A stretch of DNA of 64,000 nucleotides from NCBI GenBank assembly GCA_007133065.1, contig SLNJ01000017.1, positions 43,943-107,942 on the forward strand, in the 5' to 3' direction. Below are positions 8,222 to 16,939 of this stretch, piece by piece (within the stretch, counting starts at the first letter, position 1; every line of letters starts with the position of its first letter). The stretch comes from Opitutales bacterium (GTDB taxonomy: Bacteria > Verrucomicrobiota > Verrucomicrobiia > Opitutales > Oceanipulchritudinaceae). The translations under genes were made by a program, and so were the position numbers. The notes below the pieces were generated by a model. It saw only the letters and a program-made list of their open reading frames with translations. It was not told the DNA's origin and made no database searches.

Positions 8222-9172
8222 ATGAAGGGATTGTTCAAGAAGTTCAGGGAGGGATTGCGCCGCACAACGCCGACGTTTCACAAGGCGTTTGGCAAGGTCG
8301 GCGGTGTGTTCGGGGCGAAACAGCTCGACGCCGCTTCGCTGGGGGAGCTGGAGGAAGCGCTCTATGGCGCCGACTTCGGAGTCGAAACAACCGAGGCAAT
8401 TCTGGACCAGATCCAGGCAGCCTTCCGGGCGAACCGTGAGCTGCGCGGGCTCGACGCCGCGCGGATCGGCGCCGAAGTCCTGCGTTCCCTCCTCGGCGGA
8501 GCGGAAGTCCCCCTGGAACTCGGCAGCCATCATCCCGAGGTCATCGCTCTGATCGGGGTCAACGGATCGGGCAAGACCACCACCGCCGCCAAGCTCGGGC
8601 ATTATTTCAGGGAAGAGGGCCGATCGACGCTGCTGGGCGCTTGCGACACCTTTCGCGCGGCTGCAAACGAGCAGATCGTCACCTGGGCGCAGCGGCTCGA
8701 CCTCCCTTTGGTTTCCAGTCACCATGGTGCCGATGCGGCGGCCGTCGCCTTCGATGCCTACCAGGCCGCCGACAGTCGGGATTGCGACGTGCTGATCCTC
8801 GATACCGCAGGCCGGCTCCACACGAAGGGCAACCTGATGGAGGAGCTGAAGAAGATTCGGCGGGTGCTGCAGAAACAGGATGAGGCCGCACCGCATCATC
8901 GCTGGCTCGTCCTGGACGGGTCTATCGGAAGCAACTCGATCGAGCAGGCGCGGGTCTTCCACAACGCGTTCTCCCTCACCGGCCTGATCATAACCAAGCT
9001 GGACGGGACAAGCCGCGGCGGGGCGCTGGCCGGAATCCACCGTGAACTGCAGCTTCCAATCTATTTCGTCGGCCTCGGCGAGGGATCGGACGATCTCCAG
9101 CCATTCTCCGTCGATCACTACGTGCGGGCGGTGTTCGGGTTGGAGGATGACGAGGTTCCAGCCGGAAGTTGA
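8222..9172 (+). CDS. ftsY: signal recognition particle receptor FtsY
   Basis: SRP receptor GTPase that delivers ribosome-SRP complexes to the membrane; 316 residues from the ATG. The acidic A domain is absent, leaving a short basic amphipathic N-terminus (MKGLFKKFREGLRR) that probably binds lipid directly, followed by the N domain and G domain. G motifs: P-loop GVNGSGKTTT (112-121), DTFRAA (142-147), DTAGR (194-198) and TKLDG (258-262). The conserved block that normally reads DATTGQN is instead DGSIGSN (232-238). The upstream in-frame stretch overlapping nusB is not needed. Confidence 0.95.
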   Translation: MKGLFKKFREGLRRTTPTFHKAFGKVGGVFGAKQLDAASLGELEEALYGADFGVETTEAILDQIQAAFRANRELRGLDAARIGAEVLRSLLGGAEVPLELGSHHPEVIALIGVNGSGKTTTAAKLGHYFREEGRSTLLGACDTFRAAANEQIVTWAQRLDLPLVSSHHGADAAAVAFDAYQAADSRDCDVLILDTAGRLHTKGNLMEELKKIRRVLQKQDEAAPHHRWLVLDGSIGSNSIEQARVFHNAFSLTGLIITKLDGTSRGGALAGIHRELQLPIYFVGLGEGSDDLQPFSVDHYVRAVFGLEDDEVPAGS

Positions 9173-9175
9173 TGC

Positions 9176-9210
9176 AAAAAAAAGGCCGCCTTCCCGGGGG
9201 GAGGAAGGCG
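9176..9210 (-). terminator. rho-independent terminator for the riboflavin gene
   Basis: An 8-bp perfect stem (CGCCTTCC at 9187-9194 paired with GGAAGGCG at 9203-9210, loop of 8) lies next to an eight-A run at 9176-9183. Read on the minus strand this is a GC-rich hairpin followed by a U tract, so it terminates transcription of the leftward riboflavin gene that ends at 9395. It sits four bases after the ftsY stop and may also insulate the two convergent genes. The 180 nt between it and the riboflavin gene show nothing further. Confidence 0.8.
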
Positions 9211-9394
9211 ACCGTAAACGGGTTGTGATACTGTCGGATCCAACCCTTATTCTGTCGCTGTCTTAACTCTCGGGCTCTCTCGTCCCGATTAGCCTATCGC
9301 TTTGCCAGAAGGTTGCTTGCAACCATGTATGACAGACCGGCGGGAAGAGGGTTCCTGAAATCTTGTGCTCCCGAACTAAGTTACGGATATACAA

Positions 9395-10612
9395 TTACAT
9401 CCGAATCGGGTTTTGCGAAGCCGGGGATCCCGGGTTGAGAAGGGGAATCTGCTCCACGATCTCCAGGCCGTACCCCTCGAGGCCGACGACATTCCGGCGG
9501 GAGGAGGAGAGCAACCGGATGCTTCGGAGACCGAGAGCGCACAGAATCTGGGCTCCAATGCCGTAGGCACGAAAATCCATCGGGGCGGCGGTGAGCCCCC
9601 TGGACTCGCCGAGATCGGACGTCTCAAGCGCACGGCGCATCGCGGTTCCGGAGCAGGGGCGACTCATGTAGAGGAATACCCCCCGCCCCTCTTCGGCGAT
9701 CCGTCGGAGCGCGGTGGCAACAACATCGCTTCCCTCGCCGCCGCGCGGGCCGAATACGTCGCGCAACACGTTCTCGCCGTGGACCCGTACCAGGGTCGGG
9801 TTGGGGTCGGGAGTGCCGAGGGAGAGCGCATAGTGGAGCGTTCCGTCCACTGTGCTGCGAAAGGTGTGGAGCCGGAATTCGCCGTGTTCGTGCCGGAACG
9901 GCTGTTCGTGGACGCGCTCGATCAACTGTTCGCGCTGGTGCCGGAACTCGATCAAAGCGGCGATGGAGATTATTTTCAACCCGTGTCGGTTCTTGAACTC
10001 GATGAGCTCCGGCAGGCGCGCCACGCTGCCGTCGTCGTTGACGATCTCGCAGAGAACTCCGGCCGGCGGTAGACCCGCCAGGCGTGCAAGATCGACGGCG
10101 GCCTCGGTATGGCCGGCGCGTTCGAGAACCCCGCCGGGTCGCCCCCGCAACGGGAATACGTGCCCGGGCTGAACCAGTTGATCCGGAGTGGCGGTCGGGT
10201 CGGCGACAATCCGGATCGTTCGGGTGCGGTCGGGGGCGCTGATCCCGGTGGAAATCCCTTCGGCCGCGTCGACCGACGCGGTGAAGTCGGTGCGCATCGA
10301 TTCCCGGTTGTGCGGTACCATCGGTTGCAGGTTGAGGCGGCGGAGCTGGGCCTCGGTCGTCGGCACGCAAACGATCCCGCTCCCGTACCGGATCATCATG
10401 TTGACGGTCTCCGGCGTCGCCAGGGAGGCGGCCATGATGAGATCGCCTTCGTTCTCCCGGCCCTCATCGTCGGTCACGATGACAAGCCGGCCGGCGGCGA
10501 TTTCCGCGATGGCCTCCTCGACCGGATCGAAGGGATCACCGGCCGATGACGCGTCTTGAGATGGTGCAGTCACGCCGCCACTCTGGGGTGAAACCGGTGC
10601 GATGTCATCCAC
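9395..10612 (-). CDS. ribB: 3,4-dihydroxy-2-butanone 4-phosphate synthase with degenerate GTP cyclohydrolase II domain
   Basis: The N-terminal half (about residues 30-225) is an intact RibB domain: TDDEGRENEGDL (48-58), VQPGHVFPLRGRPGGV (147-162) and GHTEAAVDLARLAG. It converts ribulose 5-phosphate to the C4 precursor used by RibH. The C-terminal half keeps the GCH-II fold (VRVHGENVLRDVFG, FRAYGIGAQILCALG, LEGYGLEIVEQIPL). It has lost all three zinc-binding cysteines: the usual C-x10-C-x-C region reads N-V-L-R-D-V-F-G-P-R-G-G-E-G. The Q-E-G-R-G catalytic loop is also replaced by S-R-P-C-S-G. It therefore resembles the RibBX hybrids and is unlikely to be a GTP cyclohydrolase. A complete ribA would have to be elsewhere. 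No FMN riboswitch is visible in the 60-nt upstream gap. Confidence 0.92.
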   Translation of the reverse strand: MDDIAPVSPQSGGVTAPSQDASSAGDPFDPVEEAIAEIAAGRLVIVTDDEGRENEGDLIMAASLATPETVNMMIRYGSGIVCVPTTEAQLRRLNLQPMVPHNRESMRTDFTASVDAAEGISTGISAPDRTRTIRIVADPTATPDQLVQPGHVFPLRGRPGGVLERAGHTEAAVDLARLAGLPPAGVLCEIVNDDGSVARLPELIEFKNRHGLKIISIAALIEFRHQREQLIERVHEQPFRHEHGEFRLHTFRSTVDGTLHYALSLGTPDPNPTLVRVHGENVLRDVFGPRGGEGSDVVATALRRIAEEGRGVFLYMSRPCSGTAMRRALETSDLGESRGLTAAPMDFRAYGIGAQILCALGLRSIRLLSSSRRNVVGLEGYGLEIVEQIPLLNPGSPASQNPIRM

Positions 10613-10672
10613 GAAATTGCGGTGGGCCGCGGTGCCATCCGGTTATTTTGATTGCAGAAGGTTCCGGCACGG

Positions 10673-12328
10673 ATGCATACTTTCCGGCAAATGCCGAATC
10701 TGAATGTTCCATCGAACTCGGTCCTGCTGATCGCCAACGGAGACCTGCGCCTGTCCGCCAATCAGGTCTGCTGGCCGGCCCAGGAGGAAATGGAGAACAA
10801 ACTCGGTGCGGTCTTCGAGGAGCTGGGCGTCTCCCTGGAGCGGGCGCACCCATACAACCGGAAGGAGAAACACGGGTTTATCTCGAGCCAGCGCGAGGGG
10901 ATGGATACCTTCCTGCGGATCGACAATGAAGCCCCCTTGGTGGTGGCCGAGAGCGTCTGGCAGTACAGCCACCACATTCTTCCCGGGTTGATCGAGCACA
11001 AGGGTCCGATTCTCACGATCGCAAACTGGTCCGGAACCTGGCCCGGCCTCGTGGGGGTGCTGAATCTCAACGGCAGCCTGAGCAAGGCGGGAGTCTCGTA
11101 CTCCACACTGTGGAGTGAGAACTTCGACGACGAATTCTTCCTCGAGAACCTGCGTAAGTGGCTTGAAAAGGGCAAGGTTCAACACCGCGCCACCCACGTC
11201 ACACCGATCGCCAAAGGAACGATACCGGAACAGGCGCAGGTCCTGGGCGAGGAACTGGCGGGCGAACTGCGCGCCACCAAGGCGATTATGGGGGTGTTTG
11301 ACGAGGGGTGCATGGGGATGTACAACGCGATCATCCCGGATGAGCTGCTGTTTCCGCTGGGAGTTTACAAGGAGCGGCTCTCCCAGAGCGCCCTCTACTA
11401 TGAAATGACCCAAACCTCCGACCGTGAGGCGCGGCGCGTTTACAACTGGCTGCTGAAGAAGGGGTTTACCTTTGAACTGGGCGAGGACGACGCCACCGAG
11501 TTGACGGAGGAGCAGGTGCTGGAGCAGTGCAAGATGTACATCGCCGCCCTGCGGATCGGGGACACGTTCGGGTGTGATGCGATCGGAATCCAGTACCAAC
11601 AAGGCTTGAAGGATCTGGTTCCCGCCTCCGACCTGGTGGAGGCCATGCTCAACAACAGCATCCGCCCGCCGGTCAAGAGCCACGCCGGGTTCGTGGTCAA
11701 ACCGGGACGTCCGTTCACCCATTTCAATGAAGTCGACGAATGCGCGGGCCTGGATGGCATCCTCACGCAACGGGTTCACGAGGCGCTTGAACAGCCGCCC
11801 GAGAATACCTTGCACGATCTGCGCTGGGGGGACGTCGATGCCAGTGGGACGCATAAGAACGAGTTCATCTGGGTGTTCCTCATCAGCGGCGGTGCGCCTC
11901 CGGCACACCATATCGGCGGCTACCGCGGCAGTTCCGGGGAACGCCAGCCGCCCATGTACTTTCGCAAGGGAGGGGCCACGTGCAAGGGCGTAGCGCGACC
12001 GGGTGAAATCGTCTGGAGCCGCATCTATGTCGAGAAGAACCGGCTGAAAATGGATATCGGAAGAGCCAGGGTCGTGAAGCTGCCGAAGCGTGAAACCGAA
12101 CGCCGCTGGGAGGAGACGACGCCGGAGTGGCCGATCATGCATGCCGTGACCTACGGTGTCTCCCGCGACCAGATGATGGGCCGACACAAGGCCAACCACG
12201 TTCAGGTGGCATACGCCAAGAACGCGGAAACGGCCGATCTCTGCCTCTACACGAAGGCGGCGATGGCCCGGGAGCTGGGGATCGATGTCGCTTTTTGCGG
12301 CACACGGTCGGACGGCAGCGCTTTCTAG
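10673..12328 (+). CDS. L-fucose isomerase-like sugar isomerase
   Basis: A 551-residue protein of the L-fucose/L-arabinose isomerase-like superfamily, cytoplasmic. Recognised by overall length and blocks such as [57 protein letters not shown] and [12 protein letters not shown]. In planctomycete and verrucomicrobial deoxysugar clusters such proteins are thought to act on L-fucose or L-rhamnose; here a DeoR regulator and rhamnulokinase follow in the same direction, which favours a rhamnose- or fucose-type substrate. The ATG was chosen over a TTG seven codons earlier because AAGG lies 11 bases ahead; another ATG at 10691 is possible. The substrate is inferred from neighbours. Confidence 0.8.
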   Translation: MHTFRQMPNLNVPSNSVLLIANGDLRLSANQVCWPAQEEMENKLGAVFEELGVSLERAHPYNRKEKHGFISSQREGMDTFLRIDNEAPLVVAESVWQYSHHILPGLIEHKGPILTIANWSGTWPGLVGVLNLNGSLSKAGVSYSTLWSENFDDEFFLENLRKWLEKGKVQHRATHVTPIAKGTIPEQAQVLGEELAGELRATKAIMGVFDEGCMGMYNAIIPDELLFPLGVYKERLSQSALYYEMTQTSDREARRVYNWLLKKGFTFELGEDDATELTEEQVLEQCKMYIAALRIGDTFGCDAIGIQYQQGLKDLVPASDLVEAMLNNSIRPPVKSHAGFVVKPGRPFTHFNEVDECAGLDGILTQRVHEALEQPPENTLHDLRWGDVDASGTHKNEFIWVFLISGGAPPAHHIGGYRGSSGERQPPMYFRKGGATCKGVARPGEIVWSRIYVEKNRLKMDIGRARVVKLPKRETERRWEETTPEWPIMHAVTYGVSRDQMMGRHKANHVQVAYAKNAETADLCLYTKAAMARELGIDVAFCGTRSDGSAF

Positions 12329-12460
12329 TCCCGTGGATCCCGGTTCGCCAACCGTGTGAGAGAAGGGATCCATGAAACGGCTAAACTCAGCGTCGGCGTG
12401 TGGCCTGCGGCCCGCCCATTCGGACTGCCGGCGCCACGATCGGTGCCAACCTCGAATCTG

Positions 12461-13255
12461 ATGGCAATCACAAACAAACAGCGGCTCGAGCTGATGGCTG
12501 AGTTCCTGCGCGAGCGCAAGTACGCGGACCTGGGAACCCTGGCACGGAGATTCGAGACCAGTCTCTCCACCGTGCGGCGGTCCCTCAATGAGCTCGAGTC
12601 GCAGGGGATGGTGCGGCGGCACCACGGCGGCGCCAGTTACGTCGCGGCGGATGACGAGCCCGCGGGATATGATTTTATCGTCCAGGATGATCGGCAAAGC
12701 GCCGCAAAATACGCCATCGCAGAGCAGATCGTCTCGCGTATCCACCCAGGCATGACCGTCATGCTGGACGGCGGAACCTCCACCTACGCGGTGGCGCGTC
12801 AGCTCGTCGGGAAGCGCATCATCGTGATCACCAACTCGCTTCCGATCGCCGCATTATTCAACGAAGTCTCCTCTTCCGAGACGATCGTGACCGGCGGAAC
12901 GGTCTACAACCGTCTTGGCGTGCTGTACGGACCGGCGTGTGAATCGACACTGGCGGAGATGCATGCGGACCTCGCCATCCTCGGGACGGGCGGTCTTACC
13001 GAGGAGGGAATATGGAACACGAACGCCATGCTGGTCGCCTACCAGAAACGGATGATCCGCGCGGCGGACCAGACGGTTTTCGCAGTCGACCATACCAAAT
13101 TCGGAAAACGTGCGCTGTACCTGGCGAGCGGGTTCGGCCCCGCCGTGTCGATCGTTGGAACAGGCGAGCCGGATGCACGGATCCTTCGGGCCATGCGCGC
13201 TGCGGGGAGCAACTATGAAAGGGTGCCGATCCCGTCGGCGAAAGAGGAGCCATGA
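12461..13255 (+). CDS. DeoR-family transcriptional regulator
   Basis: A 264-residue repressor-type protein with an N-terminal winged helix-turn-helix (NKQRLELMAEFLRERKYADL then RFETSLSTVRRSLNELESQG and RRHHGGASY). It is joined to a DeoR C-terminal sugar-phosphate-sensing domain (MLDGGTSTYAVARQL, VITNSLPIAALF, ILGTGGLTEEGIWNTN, DHTKFGKRALYL). It lies between the isomerase and rhamnulokinase genes and most likely controls them in response to a phosphorylated sugar. The ATG was chosen because residues before it lack family similarity. A sequence GAAACGGCTAAA at 12374-12385, upstream of the gene, resembles one arm of the dyad before rhamnulokinase and is a candidate operator. Confidence 0.9.
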   Translation: MAITNKQRLELMAEFLRERKYADLGTLARRFETSLSTVRRSLNELESQGMVRRHHGGASYVAADDEPAGYDFIVQDDRQSAAKYAIAEQIVSRIHPGMTVMLDGGTSTYAVARQLVGKRIIVITNSLPIAALFNEVSSSETIVTGGTVYNRLGVLYGPACESTLAEMHADLAILGTGGLTEEGIWNTNAMLVAYQKRMIRAADQTVFAVDHTKFGKRALYLASGFGPAVSIVGTGEPDARILRAMRAAGSNYERVPIPSAKEEP

Positions 13256-13267
13256 TTGGTATTGTGA

Positions 13268-13323
13268 TCGTAAATTCAGCCGTTTAGCGTTTGCCCGTAA
13301 ACGCGAAACGGCTGAATTTACGA
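13268..13323. promoter_or_regulatory. long inverted repeat (25-bp stem) ending on the rhamnulokinase start codon
   Basis: An 18-bp perfect arm at 13268-13285 (TCGTAAATTCAGCCGTTT) is repeated inverted at 13306-13323; inside it a further 6-bp arm pair (13287-13292 / 13299-13304) surrounds a 6-nt loop, with one mismatch between the two stems. The right arm ends on the A of the ATG of the kinase gene. It fills nearly all of the intergenic space after the DeoR gene. It could be an operator dyad for that regulator or an mRNA hairpin that masks the kinase start. No T tract follows, so a classical terminator is unlikely. Confidence 0.8.
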
Positions 13324-14729
13324 TGAAAGAAACCACAGTTGCAGCGATTGATCTGGGCGCGAGCAGCGGCCGCGTCATCGTCGGGCGCTACGGCGCAAAC
13401 GGCTTGGAATTGACCGAGACCCACCGGTTTTCGAACGGGTTCCGAACACTGAATCGGAACAGCTACTGGGAGGTCGGGAACTTGTTTAACGAGGTGAAAC
13501 AGGGGCTGAGCAGCTCCCTGAAAGCCTTCCCGGAGTTGCGTTCCTGCGGCGTGGACACGTGGGCGGTCGATCACGCCATGTTGAATAAGGCCGGCCGCCT
13601 GGCCTTCCCGGTGCACGCCTATCGCGATACCCGGACGGAGGCCATGTTCGAGCGGATCCAGGCGGCCGGCGAGGACCGTTCCCTTTATGAGTGGACGGGT
13701 CTGCCGCTGATCACGTTCAACACGGGGCTCCAGCTGGCGGAGTCGATTGAGGCGTTCCCCCAACTCGTCGAGATGGTCGACCGGGTCTTGTTTCTGCCGG
13801 ACTATTTCAACTTCCTCTTGTCCGGAGAAATGGTGAACGAGTTCAGCGTCGTGAGCAGCTCCCAGTTGCTCGACGTGCGGGGTACATCCTACTCGGAAGA
13901 AGCGCTGAAGTATTTCGGGGTGCCGCGGCGGTGGTTCTCGGAGCCGGAATGCGCGGGTCGCCTGCTCGGTCCGGTGAGCGCGCTGGAAGCTCCCGGGGAG
14001 CTGCAGGTGGCGCTGGTTCCCGGGCATGATACCTCCTGCGCTTTTGAGGCAATCCCGGGCACCGGAGGGGAGATGATCGTGAGCAGCGGCACATGGTTGC
14101 TCGCCGGCGCGCGCACCCCGCGGCCGCTGCTCGGTGATGCGGCGTTCGAACTCGGAATCTCCAACGAGCGGTGTGGAGATGGCGGATACCGTCCCTGTAA
14201 GAACCTGATGGGCCTGTGGTTGTTGGAGCAGCTGCTGCCCTTGTTTGAGGAACGTCCCGCTTCGGACTCGGAGTGGACGAAGCTGATCGCCGCGGCCGGC
14301 GAGGTGCCCCCTCCCGATGTCCTGATTGAGACGTCCGCCCCGGCGTTCTTCAACCCCGCGAATATGCAGGAGGCGATCGACCGGCATCTGCGCGACAAGG
14401 GAGCGCCCGCGCCGGAATCGCTCGCGGGCTACACCCGTCTCATCTGCGACTCCCTGGCCCATTCCATGGCCGAAACCAAGGAACGCTATGAGACGATTTA
14501 CGGCGAGCGCTTCGAGCGGATCGTGATCGTCGGGGGCGGTTCCAAGAACCAATTGCTCTGCCGGCGCACCGCGGAGTTCGCCGGCGTCCCGGTGGTCTCC
14601 TACCAACTGGAAGGCACTTCGGTCGGCAATATCGGGTACCAGCTGCTCGCGCTTGGCGCGGTCGAGTCCATGGATGCGTTCCGCGAGGCGATAACCCCCG
14701 CGCTCTCAGCGCACACGTACGAGCCGTGA
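13323..14729 (+). CDS. rhaB: rhamnulokinase-like FGGY sugar kinase
   Basis: FGGY-family kinase of 468 residues that would phosphorylate L-rhamnulose (or L-fuculose) at C1. ATP-binding and catalytic marks: AAIDLGASSGRVIVG (phosphate 1), SCGVDTWAVDHAML, PVHAYRDTRT, LVPGHDTSCAFEAIP (general-base Asp in GHDT), MIVSSGTWLLAG, RPCKNLMGLWLLEQL and IVIVGGGSKNQLLC (adenosine motif). Those blocks (VDTWAVD, CKNLMGLW, GGGSKN) are typical of RhaB rather than xylulokinase. A downstream aldolase is not in the window, so the pathway cannot be closed here. Translation may be governed by the hairpin that touches its start codon. Confidence 0.9.
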   Translation: MKETTVAAIDLGASSGRVIVGRYGANGLELTETHRFSNGFRTLNRNSYWEVGNLFNEVKQGLSSSLKAFPELRSCGVDTWAVDHAMLNKAGRLAFPVHAYRDTRTEAMFERIQAAGEDRSLYEWTGLPLITFNTGLQLAESIEAFPQLVEMVDRVLFLPDYFNFLLSGEMVNEFSVVSSSQLLDVRGTSYSEEALKYFGVPRRWFSEPECAGRLLGPVSALEAPGELQVALVPGHDTSCAFEAIPGTGGEMIVSSGTWLLAGARTPRPLLGDAAFELGISNERCGDGGYRPCKNLMGLWLLEQLLPLFEERPASDSEWTKLIAAAGEVPPPDVLIETSAPAFFNPANMQEAIDRHLRDKGAPAPESLAGYTRLICDSLAHSMAETKERYETIYGERFERIVIVGGGSKNQLLCRRTAEFAGVPVVSYQLEGTSVGNIGYQLLALGAVESMDAFREAITPALSAHTYEP

Positions 14730-14756
14730 CCATCCGCCCGCGCCCGGCACGGCAGC

Positions 14757-15254
14757 TTAATTGATGTCGCCGAGGTAGGTCGAGTCGACTTCGATGTCGC
14801 CGTCGCGGAAGAAGGCCTTGATGTGTTTCGGGAAAAACGGGTACTCATCGAGCCGGTCGAGTTCGAGCCAGTGGACCCCTTCCTGCATGGCGTCGTGCTG
14901 GCGCTGAAGCAGCACCTCGTCGCCTTCGGCCAGTTCGCAGCGGAAGACCGCTTCGAGCTGGTGAAATGAGTGATGATCGGGCGAGAAGCGGTGGTTTTTC
15001 CCGATGTACTCCCGGACGAAAAGGAGTCTCCGGACAATGACCAGACAGCCGAGCTCTTCGCGGCATTCGCGAAGGATCGTCTGCGGCAGCGTCTCTCCGG
15101 CACACTGGCCGCCTCCGGGGAGAATGTAGAAGCGCCCGTTGTGGTTGCGCATGGCGATCGCGAGGAGCCGTCCATCCCGGATGATCAGCGCACGTGCGGC
15201 AGTCCGCACGTTGTGCGTGCGGGACAGGTGCCGGGATATGTGGGATCGCGTCAT
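14757..15254 (-). CDS. Nudix hydrolase
   Basis: A 165-residue Nudix-fold hydrolase of unknown nucleotide-type substrate. The Nudix box G-x5-E-x7-R-E-U-x-E-E-x-G-U is complete: GGQCAGE then TLPQTILRECREELGC. It is preceded by VRTAARALIIRDGRLLAIAM and followed by a strand-rich half with VHWLELDRLDEYPFFPKHIK. The ATG at 15254 was selected; the longer upstream reading lacks coding character. It converges on rhamnulokinase with a 27-base gap. Confidence 0.9.
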   Translation of the reverse strand: MTRSHISRHLSRTHNVRTAARALIIRDGRLLAIAMRNHNGRFYILPGGGQCAGETLPQTILRECREELGCLVIVRRLLFVREYIGKNHRFSPDHHSFHQLEAVFRCELAEGDEVLLQRQHDAMQEGVHWLELDRLDEYPFFPKHIKAFFRDGDIEVDSTYLGDIN

Positions 15255-15397
15255 GTTCGGGCGAGCGAAAGGCGTATCAAATCGGGCGGGGGACGATCTG
15301 TCAAATGCTGGTCCACCTGTGGCGCGGTTGTTGGTTGCAGGGCTTGTGCATTTAGCGCTTGTCATTCCGGTGCACGCCCGCATGGCTTGCCCATACG

Positions 15398-16837
15398 ATG
15401 ATGGCTCGAACTAAGAAATCAGATCTCGGGCACGCCGAACATACGAAATCGGCGCGCGAGCAGGGAATGCCGGGCCAGTGCGATCGGCCGATCAAGGTGA
15501 CGATCCTCGGCGCGGGCAGTACGTTCACGCTCCGCCTGGCCAACGATATCATGAACATTCCCGGAAACCAGGGCGGACGAATAGCCCTGGTCGATGTGGA
15601 CCGTAAGCGATTGCGCCAGATGAAGGAGCTGGTCGAGCGGGTTGCGGCGGAGCGCGGCGCGGACCGGTGGACGGTGCAGGCGTCGACAGAGCGCACGCGG
15701 GTGTTGCGCGGGACAGACTACATCATCAGTTGCATCGAGGTCAGCGGCGTCGAATGTGTCCGCTTCGACAACGACATACCCGCCAAGTACGGGGTCGACC
15801 AGTGTATCGGGGACACCATCGGGCCTGGAGGCTTGTTTAAGGGATTGCGGACGATTCCGGTCTGGCTCGAAATCCTGCGGGACATCGAGGAGCATTGCCC
15901 GCGGGCTCTGGTGCTGAACTATACGAATCCGATGAACATGATGTGCCTGGCCAGCTATCGGAGTTCATCCATGCCGGTGTTGGGGTTGTGTCACTCGGTA
16001 CAGGGAACCAGCCAGTTGCTGGCGCGGTGGGCGGATGTCCCATACGAAGAGTTGGAGTGGGAATGCGCGGGTATCAACCACCTCGCGTGGTTCACGAAGC
16101 TCGAGCATCGCGGCAAAGACCTGTATCCGCGGTTGAAGCAGCGGTGGGCCCGAGATGTTGCCGGCCGGATCCCTGGACAGGAGAAGGAGGCGCGGGACCG
16201 CGACCTCGTGCGCAAGGATATGGCGCTGCATTTCGGCGCGTTCATTACCGAGTCGAGCGGCCATCTCTCGGAGTACCTCCCGTATTACCGCAAACGCGAC
16301 GATCTGCTGAAACGATATACCCGGCCGCGCTACGACGGGGAGTCGTCGTTCTACGCGAACAACTGGCCGCAGTGGCGCGCGAGCGCAGATCAGAATCGTG
16401 CAGAAATGTTGAAAAAGAAGGAGACCCCGCTGCACGATCGCAGCTTTGAATACGCCTCCTGGATTATTGAGGCACGGGAAAAGAACAGTCCATGGCGGAT
16501 CCATGGGAATGTCTACAACCGTGCCGGCAACGGCGGCCGCCTGATCTCGAACCTGCCGGATGACGGATGCGTCGAGGTGGCGTGCCTGGTCGACCGAAAC
16601 GGTGTCGCCCCCACACGATTCGGGGCGCTGCCGCCGCAAATGGCCGCGATCTGCAATTCGAATATGTCGATGTTCGATCTCGGAGCCCAAGCCGCAATCG
16701 AGAAGAGCGTCGAAAAGGCGATCCACGCGCTGATGCTCGATCCGCTTTGCGCCACCGTCTGTTCCCCCGAGGAGATTAAGAGGATGACGCTCGAGCTCTT
16801 CGAGGCCGAAGCCGACTTTCTCCCAGGGTTTGAATGA
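15398..16837 (+). CDS. glycoside hydrolase family 4 protein (NAD/Mn-dependent)
   Basis: GH4 enzymes hydrolyse alpha- or beta-glycosides through an NAD+-dependent redox-elimination mechanism with a divalent metal. Visible marks are the dinucleotide-binding VTILGAGSTFTLRLANDI (about residues 34-51), DYIISCIEVSGVE, NYTNPMNMM (the N-P substrate loop), LGLCHSVQGT (metal-ligand Cys) and ECAGINHLAWFTKLE (metal-ligand His), all in the family order. At 479 residues it is close to the normal 430-480. Substrate and anomer are not readable, but this subgroup includes alpha-galactosidases and alpha-glucuronidases. The start is uncertain: tandem ATGs at 15398/15401 or an ATG at 15467. The 100-nt gap after it has a GC-rich dyad. 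Confidence 0.9.
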   Translation: MMARTKKSDLGHAEHTKSAREQGMPGQCDRPIKVTILGAGSTFTLRLANDIMNIPGNQGGRIALVDVDRKRLRQMKELVERVAAERGADRWTVQASTERTRVLRGTDYIISCIEVSGVECVRFDNDIPAKYGVDQCIGDTIGPGGLFKGLRTIPVWLEILRDIEEHCPRALVLNYTNPMNMMCLASYRSSSMPVLGLCHSVQGTSQLLARWADVPYEELEWECAGINHLAWFTKLEHRGKDLYPRLKQRWARDVAGRIPGQEKEARDRDLVRKDMALHFGAFITESSGHLSEYLPYYRKRDDLLKRYTRPRYDGESSFYANNWPQWRASADQNRAEMLKKKETPLHDRSFEYASWIIEAREKNSPWRIHGNVYNRAGNGGRLISNLPDDGCVEVACLVDRNGVAPTRFGALPPQMAAICNSNMSMFDLGAQAAIEKSVEKAIHALMLDPLCATVCSPEEIKRMTLELFEAEADFLPGFE

Positions 16838-16939
16838 TCCCAGAGGCGGCGGCGGCTGGCCCGCCGCTGGATCGCACGCGATTCCGGCCCCATTCAGGGT
16901 GTCCCGCCCTGGGATGGACTGACACGTTGAAGGAGTGGT

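Noticed and set aside
10613..10672. Possible FMN riboswitch upstream of the riboflavin gene
   Set aside because: Only 60 bases separate the divergent genes, too short for the RFN element, and no RFN-like conserved blocks are seen.
10643..12745. A 700-codon open frame on the minus strand
   Set aside because: Antisense to the L-fucose isomerase-like gene, with no family-like segment.
16838..16939. GC-rich dyads (GCGGCGG/CCGCCGC) between the GH4 and DUF3108 genes as a terminator
   Set aside because: Stem of seven pairs without a T tract on either strand; it could be a weak or rho-dependent end but is not distinctive in this GC-rich genome.
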